Source of the DNA: Flavobacterium inviolabile
GTDB taxonomy: Bacteria; Bacteroidota; Bacteroidia; Flavobacteriales; Flavobacteriaceae
Length of the DNA: 64,000 bases
Assembly (NCBI RefSeq): GCF_013389455.1
Contig: NZ_CP058278.1
Coordinates: 3,849,348 to 3,913,347, forward strand
Reading direction: 5' to 3'
Part shown: piece after piece, positions 26,240 through 34,633 of the stretch
How positions within the stretch are numbered: the stretch's first letter is position 1
How the letters are laid out: every line of letters starts with the position of its first letter
Position numbers and translations under genes: made by a program
Notes under the pieces: generated by a model
Told to the model about the DNA's origin: nothing
The model's database searches: none
The model's input: only the letters and a program-made list of their open reading frames with translations

Positions 26240-26261
26240 AATCTATAAAATCTAAGTCAGA

Positions 26262-26849
26262 TTAGAATTTGTAAACTACACCAAACTTAATGCTTGATAA
26301 GTTAAGGTTTAAATCGAAAGTGTTTTTCGCTTCTGCACCATCAACATCAACTTTAGCACTGTTGTAAGATAAGTTACCAAAAGTAGCTTCTAAAGCGAAG
26401 TTGTTAGATACGAAATAGCTTAAACCTGGTCTGAAACCGATATCGAATGTATTAACTTTTGTATCAGTTAATTTATCTTTACCCATCCAGTACTCAGCTC
26501 CTAGTTCTCCGAATAAAGAGAATTTAGTTGCAGGAGTAGTGTAATATCTACCGAAAACACCTACTTTGAAAGTATTTTGATCTAAAGTTGTAGCAACTTC
26601 ATTTTCTTTTTTCAAAGTTTCGTATCCGATTTTAGCACCAATTGCAATATTGTTAGTTACAAAGTAAGCTGCTTTAGGGCTGATGTCGAATCCGTTTTCT
26701 TTAACATCTCCTTGTTTAGCAGAATTAACTCCTACTGAACCAGAAATAAAAACATCTCCTTTAGAGAAACCTTCACCTTTAGCTTCTTCTTGTGCATTAG
26801 CAAATCCGAAAGCGAATACTGCTGCTACTGTTAAAATAATCTTTTTCAT
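26262..26849 (-). CDS. Outer-membrane beta-barrel protein (OmpA-like barrel type)
   Basis: 195 aa from the ATG at 26849 (MKKIILTVAAVFAFGFANAQ), a classic signal peptide; the upstream in-frame ATG at 26906 overlaps the promoter and is rejected. Barrel strands alternate: VFISGSVGVNS, FDISPKAAYFV, IAIGAKIGYE, FKVGVFGRYYT, FSLFGELGAEYWMG, and terminal LSSIKFGVVYKF. It is less similar to the other three barrels and closer to the general OMP b-brl family. The strong promoter and terminator suggest an abundant protein. Confidence 0.85.
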   Translation of the reverse strand: MKKIILTVAAVFAFGFANAQEEAKGEGFSKGDVFISGSVGVNSAKQGDVKENGFDISPKAAYFVTNNIAIGAKIGYETLKKENEVATTLDQNTFKVGVFGRYYTTPATKFSLFGELGAEYWMGKDKLTDTKVNTFDIGFRPGLSYFVSNNFALEATFGNLSYNSAKVDVDGAEAKNTFDLNLNLSSIKFGVVYKF

Positions 26850-26878
26850 GATTGTTTTGTTTATTAAAATTAACGGGA

Positions 26879-26906
26879 CAAATGTATAAAAAAAACTATA
26901 TCGCAA
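26879..26906 (-). promoter_or_regulatory. Promoter of barrel gene 26262-26849
   Basis: Reverse strand: TTG (26906-26904), 17-nt spacer, TACATTTG (26886-26879). An exact consensus; the transcript would start about 25 nt before the ATG at 26849, which decides the start codon. Confidence 0.75.
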
Positions 26907-26964
26907 TCATGACATTTGTCCAAAAGAAATCAATTTTAATACTAATTTTCATAAAAAAACGTTA

Positions 26965-26972
26965 TATATTTG
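26965..26972 (+). promoter_or_regulatory. Possible -7 element for barrel copy 3
   Basis: TATATTTG fits TAnnTTTG, 49 nt before the ATG at 27022. No TTG at the expected upstream distance, so only half the signal is seen. Confidence 0.35.
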
Positions 26973-27021
26973 ATAAGCAATATATTACAAGAATATTAAA
27001 AAAACCTTAAAATCTACTTTT

Positions 27022-27576
27022 ATGAAAAAAAACCTCTTGTTTTTAGTATTATTCACCTTTTTTAGCACTCCTTTTTATGCACAATTGCTCCAGTTTGGAG
27101 TAAAAGCCGGTGTAAATTTTTCGAATTTTACCGGAGGTGACATCGAAGGCTATGACTTCAAAACCATAACCAGCTATCATGCCGGAGTGGTTGCAGAAGT
27201 AAAAATTCTGGAAAATTTTTCAATTCAGCCGGAACTTTTATATTCCACTCAGGGAGCCGAACTAAAAGGACTCGGAGAACAGATCAAAAGCGAGCTGGGT
27301 TATATTTCCATCCCCATTCTGGCGAAGTTTTATCTAACCAGTAATAAATTAAGTCTTGAATTAGGTCCGCAGGCATCCTTTTTAGTAAGCAAACGCAATG
27401 AATTCAGCGGTAGCGATACCAAATCCTTTGATTTTGCTGTTGCCGGAGGTCTGGGCTATAAAATAACCAACAGTATATTCGTTCAGGGCCGTTATGCTCT
27501 CGGACTAACCGAAGTTTCTAAAGATGCTGATGTGAAAAACTCTACAATTCAGTTTTCTTTAGGATATTTATTTTAA
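27022..27576 (+). CDS. Outer-membrane beta-barrel protein, PorT-like family (copy 3)
   Basis: 184 aa with a signal peptide ending FYAQ. Blocks match copies 1 and 2: LQFGVKAGVNFSNFTGG, SYHAGVVAEVKI, FSIQPELLYSTQGAE, LSLELGPQASFLVS, VQGRYALGLTEVSKDADVKN and terminal IQFSLGYLF. With 22222 and 22862 it forms a paralogous trio. The function is unknown. Confidence 0.85.
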   Translation: MKKNLLFLVLFTFFSTPFYAQLLQFGVKAGVNFSNFTGGDIEGYDFKTITSYHAGVVAEVKILENFSIQPELLYSTQGAELKGLGEQIKSELGYISIPILAKFYLTSNKLSLELGPQASFLVSKRNEFSGSDTKSFDFAVAGGLGYKITNSIFVQGRYALGLTEVSKDADVKNSTIQFSLGYLF

Positions 27577-27596
27577 CATCACTCATATGTTAGTTA

Positions 27597-27628
27597 GTAA
27601 AGCCATTCTCCAGGGAATGGCTTTTTTA
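27597..27628 (+). terminator. Terminator after barrel copy 3
   Basis: AAAGCCATTC (27599-27608) pairs with GAATGGCTTT (27615-27624), followed by a T-run. Confidence 0.85.
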
Positions 27629-27683
27629 TTCCGGACAGGCAGCAGAATCGGATTTTTCTGTATTTTTACAAAAACTGTATCCC

Positions 27684-28097
27684 ATGAAACTCATCATCAT
27701 CAACGGCCCTAACCTGAATCTTCTTGGCAAACGCGAACCGGAAATCTACGGCTCCCAGTCTTTTGAAGATTATCTTGAAATCCTGAAAAAAAACTTCCCG
27801 GATATCACACTGGAATACTACCAGAGCAACATTGAAGGCGAGCTTATTTCTAAAATTCAGGAAAAAGGATTTGACTATGACGGTATCATCTTAAACGCCG
27901 GAGCCTATACGCACACCTCCATAGGCATTGGCGATGCGATTAAGGCCGTAACCACGCCGGTTATAGAAGTTCACATTTCCAATACATTCTCCAGGGAAAG
28001 CTTCCGCCACCAATCCTATATTTCTCCTAATGTAAAAGGCATCCTGATCGGGTTTGGCTTAAAAAGCTACGATCTGGCAATTCAATCTTTTTTATAA
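27684..28097 (+). CDS. aroQ: Type II 3-dehydroquinate dehydratase
   Basis: 137 aa, the typical size. It converts 3-dehydroquinate to 3-dehydroshikimate in the shikimate pathway. Signature INGPNLNLLGKREPEIYG contains catalytic Y22; ILNAGAYTHTS and the HISNTFSRESFRHQSY loop carry the other active-site residues. It works as a cytosolic dodecamer. Single-gene unit. Confidence 0.96.
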   Translation: MKLIIINGPNLNLLGKREPEIYGSQSFEDYLEILKKNFPDITLEYYQSNIEGELISKIQEKGFDYDGIILNAGAYTHTSIGIGDAIKAVTTPVIEVHISNTFSRESFRHQSYISPNVKGILIGFGLKSYDLAIQSFL

Positions 28098-28126
28098 CGC
28101 CATGCAACCATTTTTTGTTTTAAATC

Positions 28127-28143
28127 GTCTTATCAGATAAGAC
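28127..28143. promoter_or_regulatory. 17-bp palindrome, possible operator
   Basis: GTCTTATC (28127-28134), centre A, GATAAGAC (28136-28143): perfect 8-bp arms around one base, 30 bp before the DUF5686 start. No T-run follows, so it is not a terminator. The form fits a dimeric repressor site, which is inference. Confidence 0.45.
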
Positions 28144-28172
28144 ACCTTATCAACAGCCTTAAATTACATTAC

Positions 28173-30656
28173 ATGAAGAAAACAATTACCCTGCTTACCT
28201 TATTATTCTCTACCGTTTTGTTAGCACAAATCAGAGGAAAAGTGACCACAGCATCCGGACAGGCCCTGCCTTATGCCAGCGTTCTTATTGAAAACACCTA
28301 TAACGGTACGTCAACGAACGACAGCGGGATGTATGAACTGAATGTAAAAGAGAAAGGAAAATATACAATTATCTTTCAGTGCCTGGGTTTTAAAACCAAA
28401 AAGGCTACCGTTACCATTTCCGATTTCCCATACACCCTGGAAAACATTGCCCTTGAAGATGAAAATTTCACGCTTAACGAAGTAGTCATTAATAATAAGG
28501 AGAATCCGGCTTATCCGATAATCCGGAATGCGATAGCCAGCAGAAAAAAGAATATGGCCAAAACGGATAAGTTTGAAGCCGATTTTTATTCCCGCGGTAT
28601 TTTTCGCGTTAAGGACATGCCTAAAAAAATTCTCGGACAGGAAGTAGGCGACTTTAACGGTTCGGTCGATTCCACCGGAACCGGTATTATCTACCTTTCG
28701 GAAACGGTTTCCAAAGTAGCTTTCGAAAAACCCAACAAGCTTCGGGAAGAGATCATCGCTTCCAAAATAAGCGGAAACGACAACGGTTTCAGTTATAATA
28801 CCGCCCGCGGTACGCATTATGATTTTTACGAAAACTATGTGAGCCTCGGCATTAACATGGTTTCCCCTATAGCCAATAACGCCTTAAACTATTATAAGTA
28901 CACACTGGAAAGTACTTTTTTTGACAATTACAATCACCTGATCAACAAAATCAAGGTTACTCCAAAAAGGGATAAAGAACCTGTTTTTGAAGGATACATT
29001 TATATTGTAGAAGACAGCTGGGCCATTTATGCGGTAGATTTTGACATCAAAGGCTACAGAATGCAGCAACCGGTTATCGAAACCATGAAACTGACACAGA
29101 GTTTTACCTACAATACCCATTCTGCCATCTGGGCAAAAAACATACAGACCATGGATTTCAGTGCCGGCTTTTTTGGTGTGAAATTCACCGGAAAGTTCAC
29201 CCATGTCTTCAGCAACTATATCTTTAAAGACCAATTTGAGAAAAAAACGTTTTCTAACGAAATCGTAACGATTCAAAAAGAAGCGAATAAAAAAGACAAT
29301 GACTACTGGAATACTTTCCGTCCGGTTCCGTTAACCGAAGAAGAGGTTACCGACTATAAAAAGAAAGACAGTATTCAAACCTTAAGAACATCAAAAGTAT
29401 ACCTGGATTCTATTGATGCCAAGAAAAATAAATTCCGTCCGTCAGACATTCTTCTGGGCTATACACACCGCAATTCCTTTAAAAAAGAAACCTACAACTA
29501 CGATGGTATTTTAGACATTACCTCATTAGGCTTTAATACAGTTCAGGGATGGAATCTTGGTTCCGGCTTTTCCTACCGCAAATGGGATCAGGAAACAGGA
29601 AAATCAACCTACATTGGCACCAAACTGAACTATGGTTTTGCAGAAGACCGTTTGCGTATAACCGGTTCTTTCACCCACCATTTTAATGCCACGAACTATG
29701 CCGTACTGGACATTAGCGGCGGAAGCAGTATCGAACAGTTCAACCCGGAAAACCCTATCAGCAACCTGCTCAACTCTGTGACCACTTTATTTTTCAAAAA
29801 CAACTTTGCAAAATACTACAACAAAGAAGCGATCCGCATAAGCTACGGCCAGGAGGTTGTTAACGGTGTAACACTTACCGGTAAAGTAGAATATTCCGCC
29901 CGAAAACCACTGTTCAACAATACCGATTATGTATTGCTCAAACGGGATAAAGACTACACGTCCAACAATCCGTTACTACCGGAAGACAATACGGTTGCTC
30001 CGTTTGAAAAGCATAATCTTGTAAAAGCGTCCTTATCCACCCGAATCCGCTTCGGACAAAAATACATCACCAGACCGGACAGAAAGGTAAATATCCCGAA
30101 TGATAAATATCCGTCCCTGTTGCTAACGTATGAAAAAGCATTTGCCGGCAGTGCCGACAACTATAATTATGATTTGCTATCCGGTGCCGTTAATTATGGC
30201 AAAACATTAGGAAACAAAGGTGATCTGGGAATACGCTTAAAAGCCGGTAAATTTTTCAATGCCGACAATATTTCATTTATCGATTACAAACATTTTAACG
30301 GCAACCAGACCCACATCGGGACCACAGACCGTTACCTGAATGTTTTCAACCTGCTTCCTTATTACTCAAACAGTACTAACGATGCTTATCTGGAAACACA
30401 TATCGAGCACAATTTCAACGGTTATATCATGAATAAAATTCCGTTGTTAAACAAACTGCAATGGAACCTGATTGTTGGTTTCCACCAGATCAATACGCCA
30501 ACAACAAAACCTTACCAGGAATTCACAGCCGGATTTGACAATATAGGATGGGGTAAATTCCGTATGCTTCGCGTGGATTATGTCCGTTCTTATCAAAACG
30601 GATTCCAGACAGACGGTATCGTTTTCGGATTAAAATTCCTTAATATTATTGACTAA
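28173..30656 (+). CDS. DUF5686 outer-membrane protein with carboxypeptidase-like N domain
   Basis: 827 aa. Signal peptide (ends LLAQ), a CarboxypepD_reg-like beta-sandwich (about 20-105: IRGKVTTASGQALPYASVLI, GKYTIIFQCLGFKTK), then the DUF5686 region to the end. The C-terminal half looks like a beta-barrel, with a terminal GIVFGLKFLNIID strand. The domain order matches the Bacteroidetes DUF5686 family, related in plan to TonB receptors but without a plug. The role is unknown; surface assembly or transport is plausible. It is followed by an excellent terminator. Confidence 0.85.
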   Translation: MKKTITLLTLLFSTVLLAQIRGKVTTASGQALPYASVLIENTYNGTSTNDSGMYELNVKEKGKYTIIFQCLGFKTKKATVTISDFPYTLENIALEDENFTLNEVVINNKENPAYPIIRNAIASRKKNMAKTDKFEADFYSRGIFRVKDMPKKILGQEVGDFNGSVDSTGTGIIYLSETVSKVAFEKPNKLREEIIASKISGNDNGFSYNTARGTHYDFYENYVSLGINMVSPIANNALNYYKYTLESTFFDNYNHLINKIKVTPKRDKEPVFEGYIYIVEDSWAIYAVDFDIKGYRMQQPVIETMKLTQSFTYNTHSAIWAKNIQTMDFSAGFFGVKFTGKFTHVFSNYIFKDQFEKKTFSNEIVTIQKEANKKDNDYWNTFRPVPLTEEEVTDYKKKDSIQTLRTSKVYLDSIDAKKNKFRPSDILLGYTHRNSFKKETYNYDGILDITSLGFNTVQGWNLGSGFSYRKWDQETGKSTYIGTKLNYGFAEDRLRITGSFTHHFNATNYAVLDISGGSSIEQFNPENPISNLLNSVTTLFFKNNFAKYYNKEAIRISYGQEVVNGVTLTGKVEYSARKPLFNNTDYVLLKRDKDYTSNNPLLPEDNTVAPFEKHNLVKASLSTRIRFGQKYITRPDRKVNIPNDKYPSLLLTYEKAFAGSADNYNYDLLSGAVNYGKTLGNKGDLGIRLKAGKFFNADNISFIDYKHFNGNQTHIGTTDRYLNVFNLLPYYSNSTNDAYLETHIEHNFNGYIMNKIPLLNKLQWNLIVGFHQINTPTTKPYQEFTAGFDNIGWGKFRMLRVDYVRSYQNGFQTDGIVFGLKFLNIID

Positions 30657-30659
30657 AAA

Positions 30660-30697
30660 TCAAAAAGCCGGATAATCTCTTATCCGGCTTTTTGATT
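30660..30697. terminator. Bidirectional terminator (DUF5686 / TauE-like)
   Basis: A 14-bp perfect stem: AAAAAGCCGGATAA (30662-30675), TCTC loop, TTATCCGGCTTTTT (30680-30693). Confidence 0.95.
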
Positions 30698-30700
30698 TTG

Positions 30701-31471
30701 CTATTTTTTCATAAAAACATCATATCCAAAACGGATCAGGGTTCCGATCACGACTATTAAAAAGAAAATCCGGATAAAACCATTTCCTTTATTGATCGCC
30801 AGTTTAGCACCAACCCAACCGCCCAAAGCGTTACAGGCAGCCATTGGCAGCGCAACCATCCAGATTATCTTTCCTTTCAGCAAAAACAGGCAGATCGATC
30901 CGAAATTTGTTGCCAGATTTACCATTTTAGCATTTGCGGAAGCATGTAAAAAATCAAATCCCAATAGGGAAATAAAGGCTACCACAAAAAAGCTTCCGGT
31001 TCCCGGACCAATAAACCCGTCATAGAATCCCACAACCACACTTATTAATGCGGCATAAATTACCTGGCGTTTGTAACTGAGTGCCTTTTCCTGCCGCTGT
31101 CCGAAATCCTTTTTCAGGAACGTATAAATCGCCAGAAAAACAAGTACAGCCAACAATAGCGGTTTCATAAAATCATTGCTCACCATCGTTAACAGGGTAG
31201 AACCCGCAAAAGCCGCTAAAAATGCCAGACCAGCCATTAACAGCAATAACCGCCAGTTCATCGTGACTTTTTTCAGGTACTGATAGGCCGCAAAACTGGT
31301 GCCGCTGAAAGCCGGAATCTTTAACGTCCCTATCACCGACGACACGGCATAATTGGGTAATAAAACCAGCGCTATAGGTGTTTGTATCAAACCGCCGCCG
31401 CCAATAATGGCATCGATAAACCCTGCGGCAAAAGCCGCCAGGCAAAGAAACAGTAAGGTCGTTATTTCCAT
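30701..31471 (-). CDS. Sulfite exporter TauE/SafE family permease
   Basis: 256 aa with about eight membrane helices. The family signature is at the N terminus (FAAGFIDAIIGGGGLIQTPIA) and repeated after the midpoint (VVGFYDGFIGPGTGSFFVVAF). Members move sulfite, sulfoacetate or other small anions across the inner membrane; the substrate here is not predictable. It is followed on the reverse strand only by the terminator. Confidence 0.92.
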   Translation of the reverse strand: MEITTLLFLCLAAFAAGFIDAIIGGGGLIQTPIALVLLPNYAVSSVIGTLKIPAFSGTSFAAYQYLKKVTMNWRLLLLMAGLAFLAAFAGSTLLTMVSNDFMKPLLLAVLVFLAIYTFLKKDFGQRQEKALSYKRQVIYAALISVVVGFYDGFIGPGTGSFFVVAFISLLGFDFLHASANAKMVNLATNFGSICLFLLKGKIIWMVALPMAACNALGGWVGAKLAINKGNGFIRIFFLIVVIGTLIRFGYDVFMKK

Positions 31472-31538
31472 GGTTTTAAAAAGAAAAGAGCTAAATTCTA
31501 ACAGAACTCAGCTCTTCAATATTATTCTTATCTAAATA

Positions 31539-32846
31539 TTAAACGCGTACTATTTTGGCTCCGATCGCTCTTAAACGCTCGTCGATTTTTTCGTAACCGC
31601 GGTCAATTTGTTCAATATTCTGGATCGTACTGGTTCCTTTTGCCGATAAGGCTGCAATTAAAAGGGAAATTCCGGCACGGATATCAGGAGAAGACATTAT
31701 GGTCGCTTTTAACTGCGATTTGAAATCATGTCCGATAATCGTCGCTCGGTGCGGGTCGCAAAGAATAATTTTCGCTCCCATATCGATCAGTTTATCCACG
31801 AAGAACAAACGGCTTTCAAACATTTTCTGATGAATCAGCACTTCTCCTTTTGCCTGTGTTGCCACAACAAGGATGATACTTAATAAATCCGGTGTAAATC
31901 CAGGCCATGGTGCATCGGCAATAGTTAATATTGAACCGTCAATATCCGTTTTAATTTCATATCCGTCAACGTGAGCCGGTATGTGAATATCGTCACCTCT
32001 TCGTTCCAGCGTAATTCCTAATTTACGGAAAGTACCCGGAATCACTCCTAAATTATCCCAGCTAACGTTTTTAATCGTAATCTCACTTTGGGTCATCGCT
32101 GCCAGACCAATCCAGGAACCGATCTCGATCATATCCGGAAGGATTCTGTGCTCACAGCCGCCAAGTGCTTCAACACCTTCAATTTCCAATAAGTTAGATC
32201 CTACACCGTGAATCTTGGCGCCCATAGCGTTCAGCATTTTACACAACTGTTGTAAATATGGTTCGCAGGCTGCGTTATAAATGGTTGTTTTTCCTTCTGC
32301 CAAAACTGCGGCCATAACAATATTTGCCGTCCCGGTTACCGAAGCCTCATCCAGAAGCATGTAGGTTCCTTTTAGTCTTTCGGCTTCCACGCCATAGAAA
32401 TGGTCTTCTTTATTGTATCGGAATTTTGCTCCTAAACTGATGAATCCTTCAAAATGGGTATCCAAACGACGGCGTCCGATTTTATCACCTCCCGGTTTCG
32501 GAATATATCCTTTCCCAAAACGTGCCAATAACGGCCCGACAATCATGATAGATCCTCTTAATGCTCTTCCTTCATCTTTAAAAGCAACCGACTCCAGATA
32601 GTTTAAATTAACGTCATCTGCCTGAAAAGTATAGGCATTTGGCCCTATTTTCTGAATCTTAACACCTAAATTCCCTAATAACGTAATCAGTTTGTTAACG
32701 TCGATAATATCGGGAATATTAGAAATCGTTACTTTTTCAGGTGTAAGCAACACCGCACACAAAATTTGTAATGCTTCATTTTTTGCTCCCTGAGGGGTTA
32801 TTTCTCCTTTTAATTTTATACCTCCTTCAATTTTGAATGTTCCCAT
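31539..32846 (-). CDS. murA: UDP-GlcNAc 1-carboxyvinyltransferase (MurA), Asp-type active site
   Basis: 435 aa. First committed step of peptidoglycan synthesis: transfer of enolpyruvate from PEP to UDP-GlcNAc in the cytoplasm. K22 and N23 in GAKNEAL are the conserved substrate-binding residues. At the place of the usual active-site cysteine (E. coli Cys115, in PGGCxIG) this protein reads PGGDKIG, with D121. Cys-to-Asp is known in MurA of mycobacteria and chlamydiae and makes the enzyme insensitive to fosfomycin. The gene sits 14 bp after DUF4290, and DUF493 precedes both, so an operon is likely. Confidence 0.95.
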   Translation of the reverse strand: MGTFKIEGGIKLKGEITPQGAKNEALQILCAVLLTPEKVTISNIPDIIDVNKLITLLGNLGVKIQKIGPNAYTFQADDVNLNYLESVAFKDEGRALRGSIMIVGPLLARFGKGYIPKPGGDKIGRRRLDTHFEGFISLGAKFRYNKEDHFYGVEAERLKGTYMLLDEASVTGTANIVMAAVLAEGKTTIYNAACEPYLQQLCKMLNAMGAKIHGVGSNLLEIEGVEALGGCEHRILPDMIEIGSWIGLAAMTQSEITIKNVSWDNLGVIPGTFRKLGITLERRGDDIHIPAHVDGYEIKTDIDGSILTIADAPWPGFTPDLLSIILVVATQAKGEVLIHQKMFESRLFFVDKLIDMGAKIILCDPHRATIIGHDFKSQLKATIMSSPDIRAGISLLIAALSAKGTSTIQNIEQIDRGYEKIDERLRAIGAKIVRV

Positions 32847-32860
32847 ATGGTAAAAGAAAA

Positions 32861-33586
32861 TTACGCTTTTCGGTTATTATTTTTATTGTTATTGTTGTTA
32901 CTATTTTTCTGATTGGTGAAATTTTTATTGCTGTTCGCATTTCCGCCATTCTTTTGTTTGCTGCCAAATTGTGTTTTGTTGGACTGCTTTTTGTTCACCC
33001 GCATTAGATCGGTTGTATTTGAAAGCTCCTCATCTGTTTTCAGCAGGTTAATTTTACCTCCGGACAGTTCATAGAGGTGTTCAAAAATAACTTCATCCTT
33101 CACACTATCCTTATTCCAGCTCAGGTAGGACTTTTTCATGTGATTGGCAATAACCATAATCAAAGCGTTTTTCAGCTCTCCTTCTTCCCATTTATTAGCA
33201 ACATCAATCATGTACTTAATATTATTTCCGTAGAAACGATATTTCGGAAAATTCTGAGGATAGGCTAATCTGTCCGGCTTCTGATTCAATACTTCTTTAT
33301 TCGGAATCGGATACGGCGAATCTACATCCAGCGTAAAATCGGACATTATAAAAAGCTGATCCCATAATTTATGCTGGAAATCCGGCACATCTCTCAGGTG
33401 CGGGTTCAAACTTCCCATTACCGTAATGATATATTTTGCCGCTTTGTTTCGTTCGTCCCTGTCTTCAATTACCGTTGCCTGGTTGATCAGTTTCTGCAAA
33501 TGACGTCCGTATTCCGGAATAATCAAATGCGGGCGCTCGGCATTGTATTCAAGAAAACCAATAGCTTCTTCTGGGCTGTACTTCAT
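32861..33586 (-). CDS. DUF4290 family protein with Asn-rich tail
   Basis: 241 aa. Residues 1 to about 195 match DUF4290 of Bacteroidetes (YSPEEAIGFLEYNAERPHLI, PEYGRHLQKLINQA). The last 40 residues are low complexity, dominated by Asn and Lys, probably disordered. No signal peptide. The function is unknown. It is conserved next to murA in this phylum, which suggests a role tied to cell-wall synthesis or division; this is inference from position. Confidence 0.85.
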   Translation of the reverse strand: MKYSPEEAIGFLEYNAERPHLIIPEYGRHLQKLINQATVIEDRDERNKAAKYIITVMGSLNPHLRDVPDFQHKLWDQLFIMSDFTLDVDSPYPIPNKEVLNQKPDRLAYPQNFPKYRFYGNNIKYMIDVANKWEEGELKNALIMVIANHMKKSYLSWNKDSVKDEVIFEHLYELSGGKINLLKTDEELSNTTDLMRVNKKQSNKTQFGSKQKNGGNANSNKNFTNQKNSNNNNNKNNNRKA

Positions 33587-33598
33587 TCTTTTTTGAAT

Positions 33599-33883
33599 TT
33601 ATAAAGAAATAATTCCTTCAATTTTTGATAGTTCAAGATACTTATCAATCACGCTTTGTGCGCTGTTCATTGTAACATTAATGGACACACTGGTATATTT
33701 TCCCGTTTTGGATTGACTCGTTTGTATAACGGCTCCTACTCCGTCGAAAGATTTCTCTATTATCGCCACTTTTTCAGTATCGGTAGGGACAATAAATTTA
33801 AACAAATATTCTGAAGGCCAAAGTGTTGAATTGGTTAATTCTTCTTTAAGTCTGTGGTAAAATTCTTCTGTTTTCTTATCCAT
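33599..33883 (-). CDS. DUF493 (YbeD-like) family protein
   Basis: 94 aa from ATG at 33883 (MDKKTEEFYHRLKEEL); an alternative ATG two codons upstream (33889) is equally possible, and longer forms are unlikely because a TATATTTG -7-like element (33909-33902, reverse strand) lies just upstream. The ferredoxin-like ACT-type fold of DUF493 is suggested by FKFIVPTDTEKVAIIE and YTSVSINVTMNSAQSV. The molecular role is unknown. It is the first gene of the probable DUF493-DUF4290-murA unit. Confidence 0.8.
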   Translation of the reverse strand: MDKKTEEFYHRLKEELTNSTLWPSEYLFKFIVPTDTEKVAIIEKSFDGVGAVIQTSQSKTGKYTSVSINVTMNSAQSVIDKYLELSKIEGIISL

Positions 33884-33986
33884 CTTCATACAAAATAAAA
33901 GCAAATATACATTAGAGTTATGAATTATGAAGCATCAAACAGGATAAATCCGATAACTCTGAAATTATAAATTAAAAACTATTCTT

Positions 33987-34013
33987 TTGATTAAACAAAA
34001 AAATGTAAATTTG
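33987..34013 (+). promoter_or_regulatory. Promoter of the ATPase gene 34031-34570
   Basis: TTG (33987-33989), 16-nt spacer, TAAATTTG (34006-34013). The -7 element is exact and the spacer one base short of the usual range. The transcript would start about 12 nt before the GTG start. Confidence 0.6.
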
Positions 34014-34030
34014 CGCCTTATTTTTAAAAA

Positions 34031-34570
34031 GTGAATAAGGAAATTGTTGTTATAATTGGAGGACCGGGTTCGGGGAAAACCACACTTATTGATGGTTTAA
34101 CGGATAGAGGATATACTTGTTATCCTGAAATTTCCCGTGAGGTAACTTTGGAGGCCCGTAAACAGGGAATTGAACAACTCTTCCTGGAAAGACCGCTGCT
34201 TTTCAGTGAATTACTGCTGGAAGGAAGAAAAAAACAATTTGTCAGTGCAACCAATGAAGCAGCTGAAATTGTTTTTCTAGACCGCGGTATTCCCGATGTA
34301 CTGGCTTATATGCACTACATTGGCGATGCTTATCCCGCTTTTTTCGACAACGCCTGCAAAGAACACAAATATTCCAAAATTTTTATCCTTCCACCCTGGG
34401 AAGACATTTACATCAGCGACGATGCGCGCTATGAAAACTACGAACAGGCTGTTTTAATTCACGAACACCTTGTAGAAACCTATGAAAAATACGGCTACAA
34501 TCTAATCGAAGTACCAAAAGACACTGTAGATAGCAGAATTCTTTTTATATTAGACAAACTTTCAAAATAA
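34031..34570 (+). CDS. AAA-type ATPase / kinase-like protein
   Basis: 179 aa, starting with GTG at 34031. The P-loop GGPGSGKT occupies residues 10-17. The layout (EISREVTLEARKQG, FLDRGIPDVLAYMHYIGDAY) matches the AAA_28-type NTPases, small proteins resembling nucleotide or metabolite kinases. GTG is required because the P-loop starts only 9 codons in and no ATG lies upstream in frame near the promoter. The substrate is unknown. Two other genes on the window (61128, 62773) also use non-ATG starts. Confidence 0.8.
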   Translation: MNKEIVVIIGGPGSGKTTLIDGLTDRGYTCYPEISREVTLEARKQGIEQLFLERPLLFSELLLEGRKKQFVSATNEAAEIVFLDRGIPDVLAYMHYIGDAYPAFFDNACKEHKYSKIFILPPWEDIYISDDARYENYEQAVLIHEHLVETYEKYGYNLIEVPKDTVDSRILFILDKLSK

Positions 34571-34633
34571 TTACGAATCAGGCACGGCAATACTTTCCGG
34601 TATTGACGCAGCAGGACTCCTAACATTTATTTG

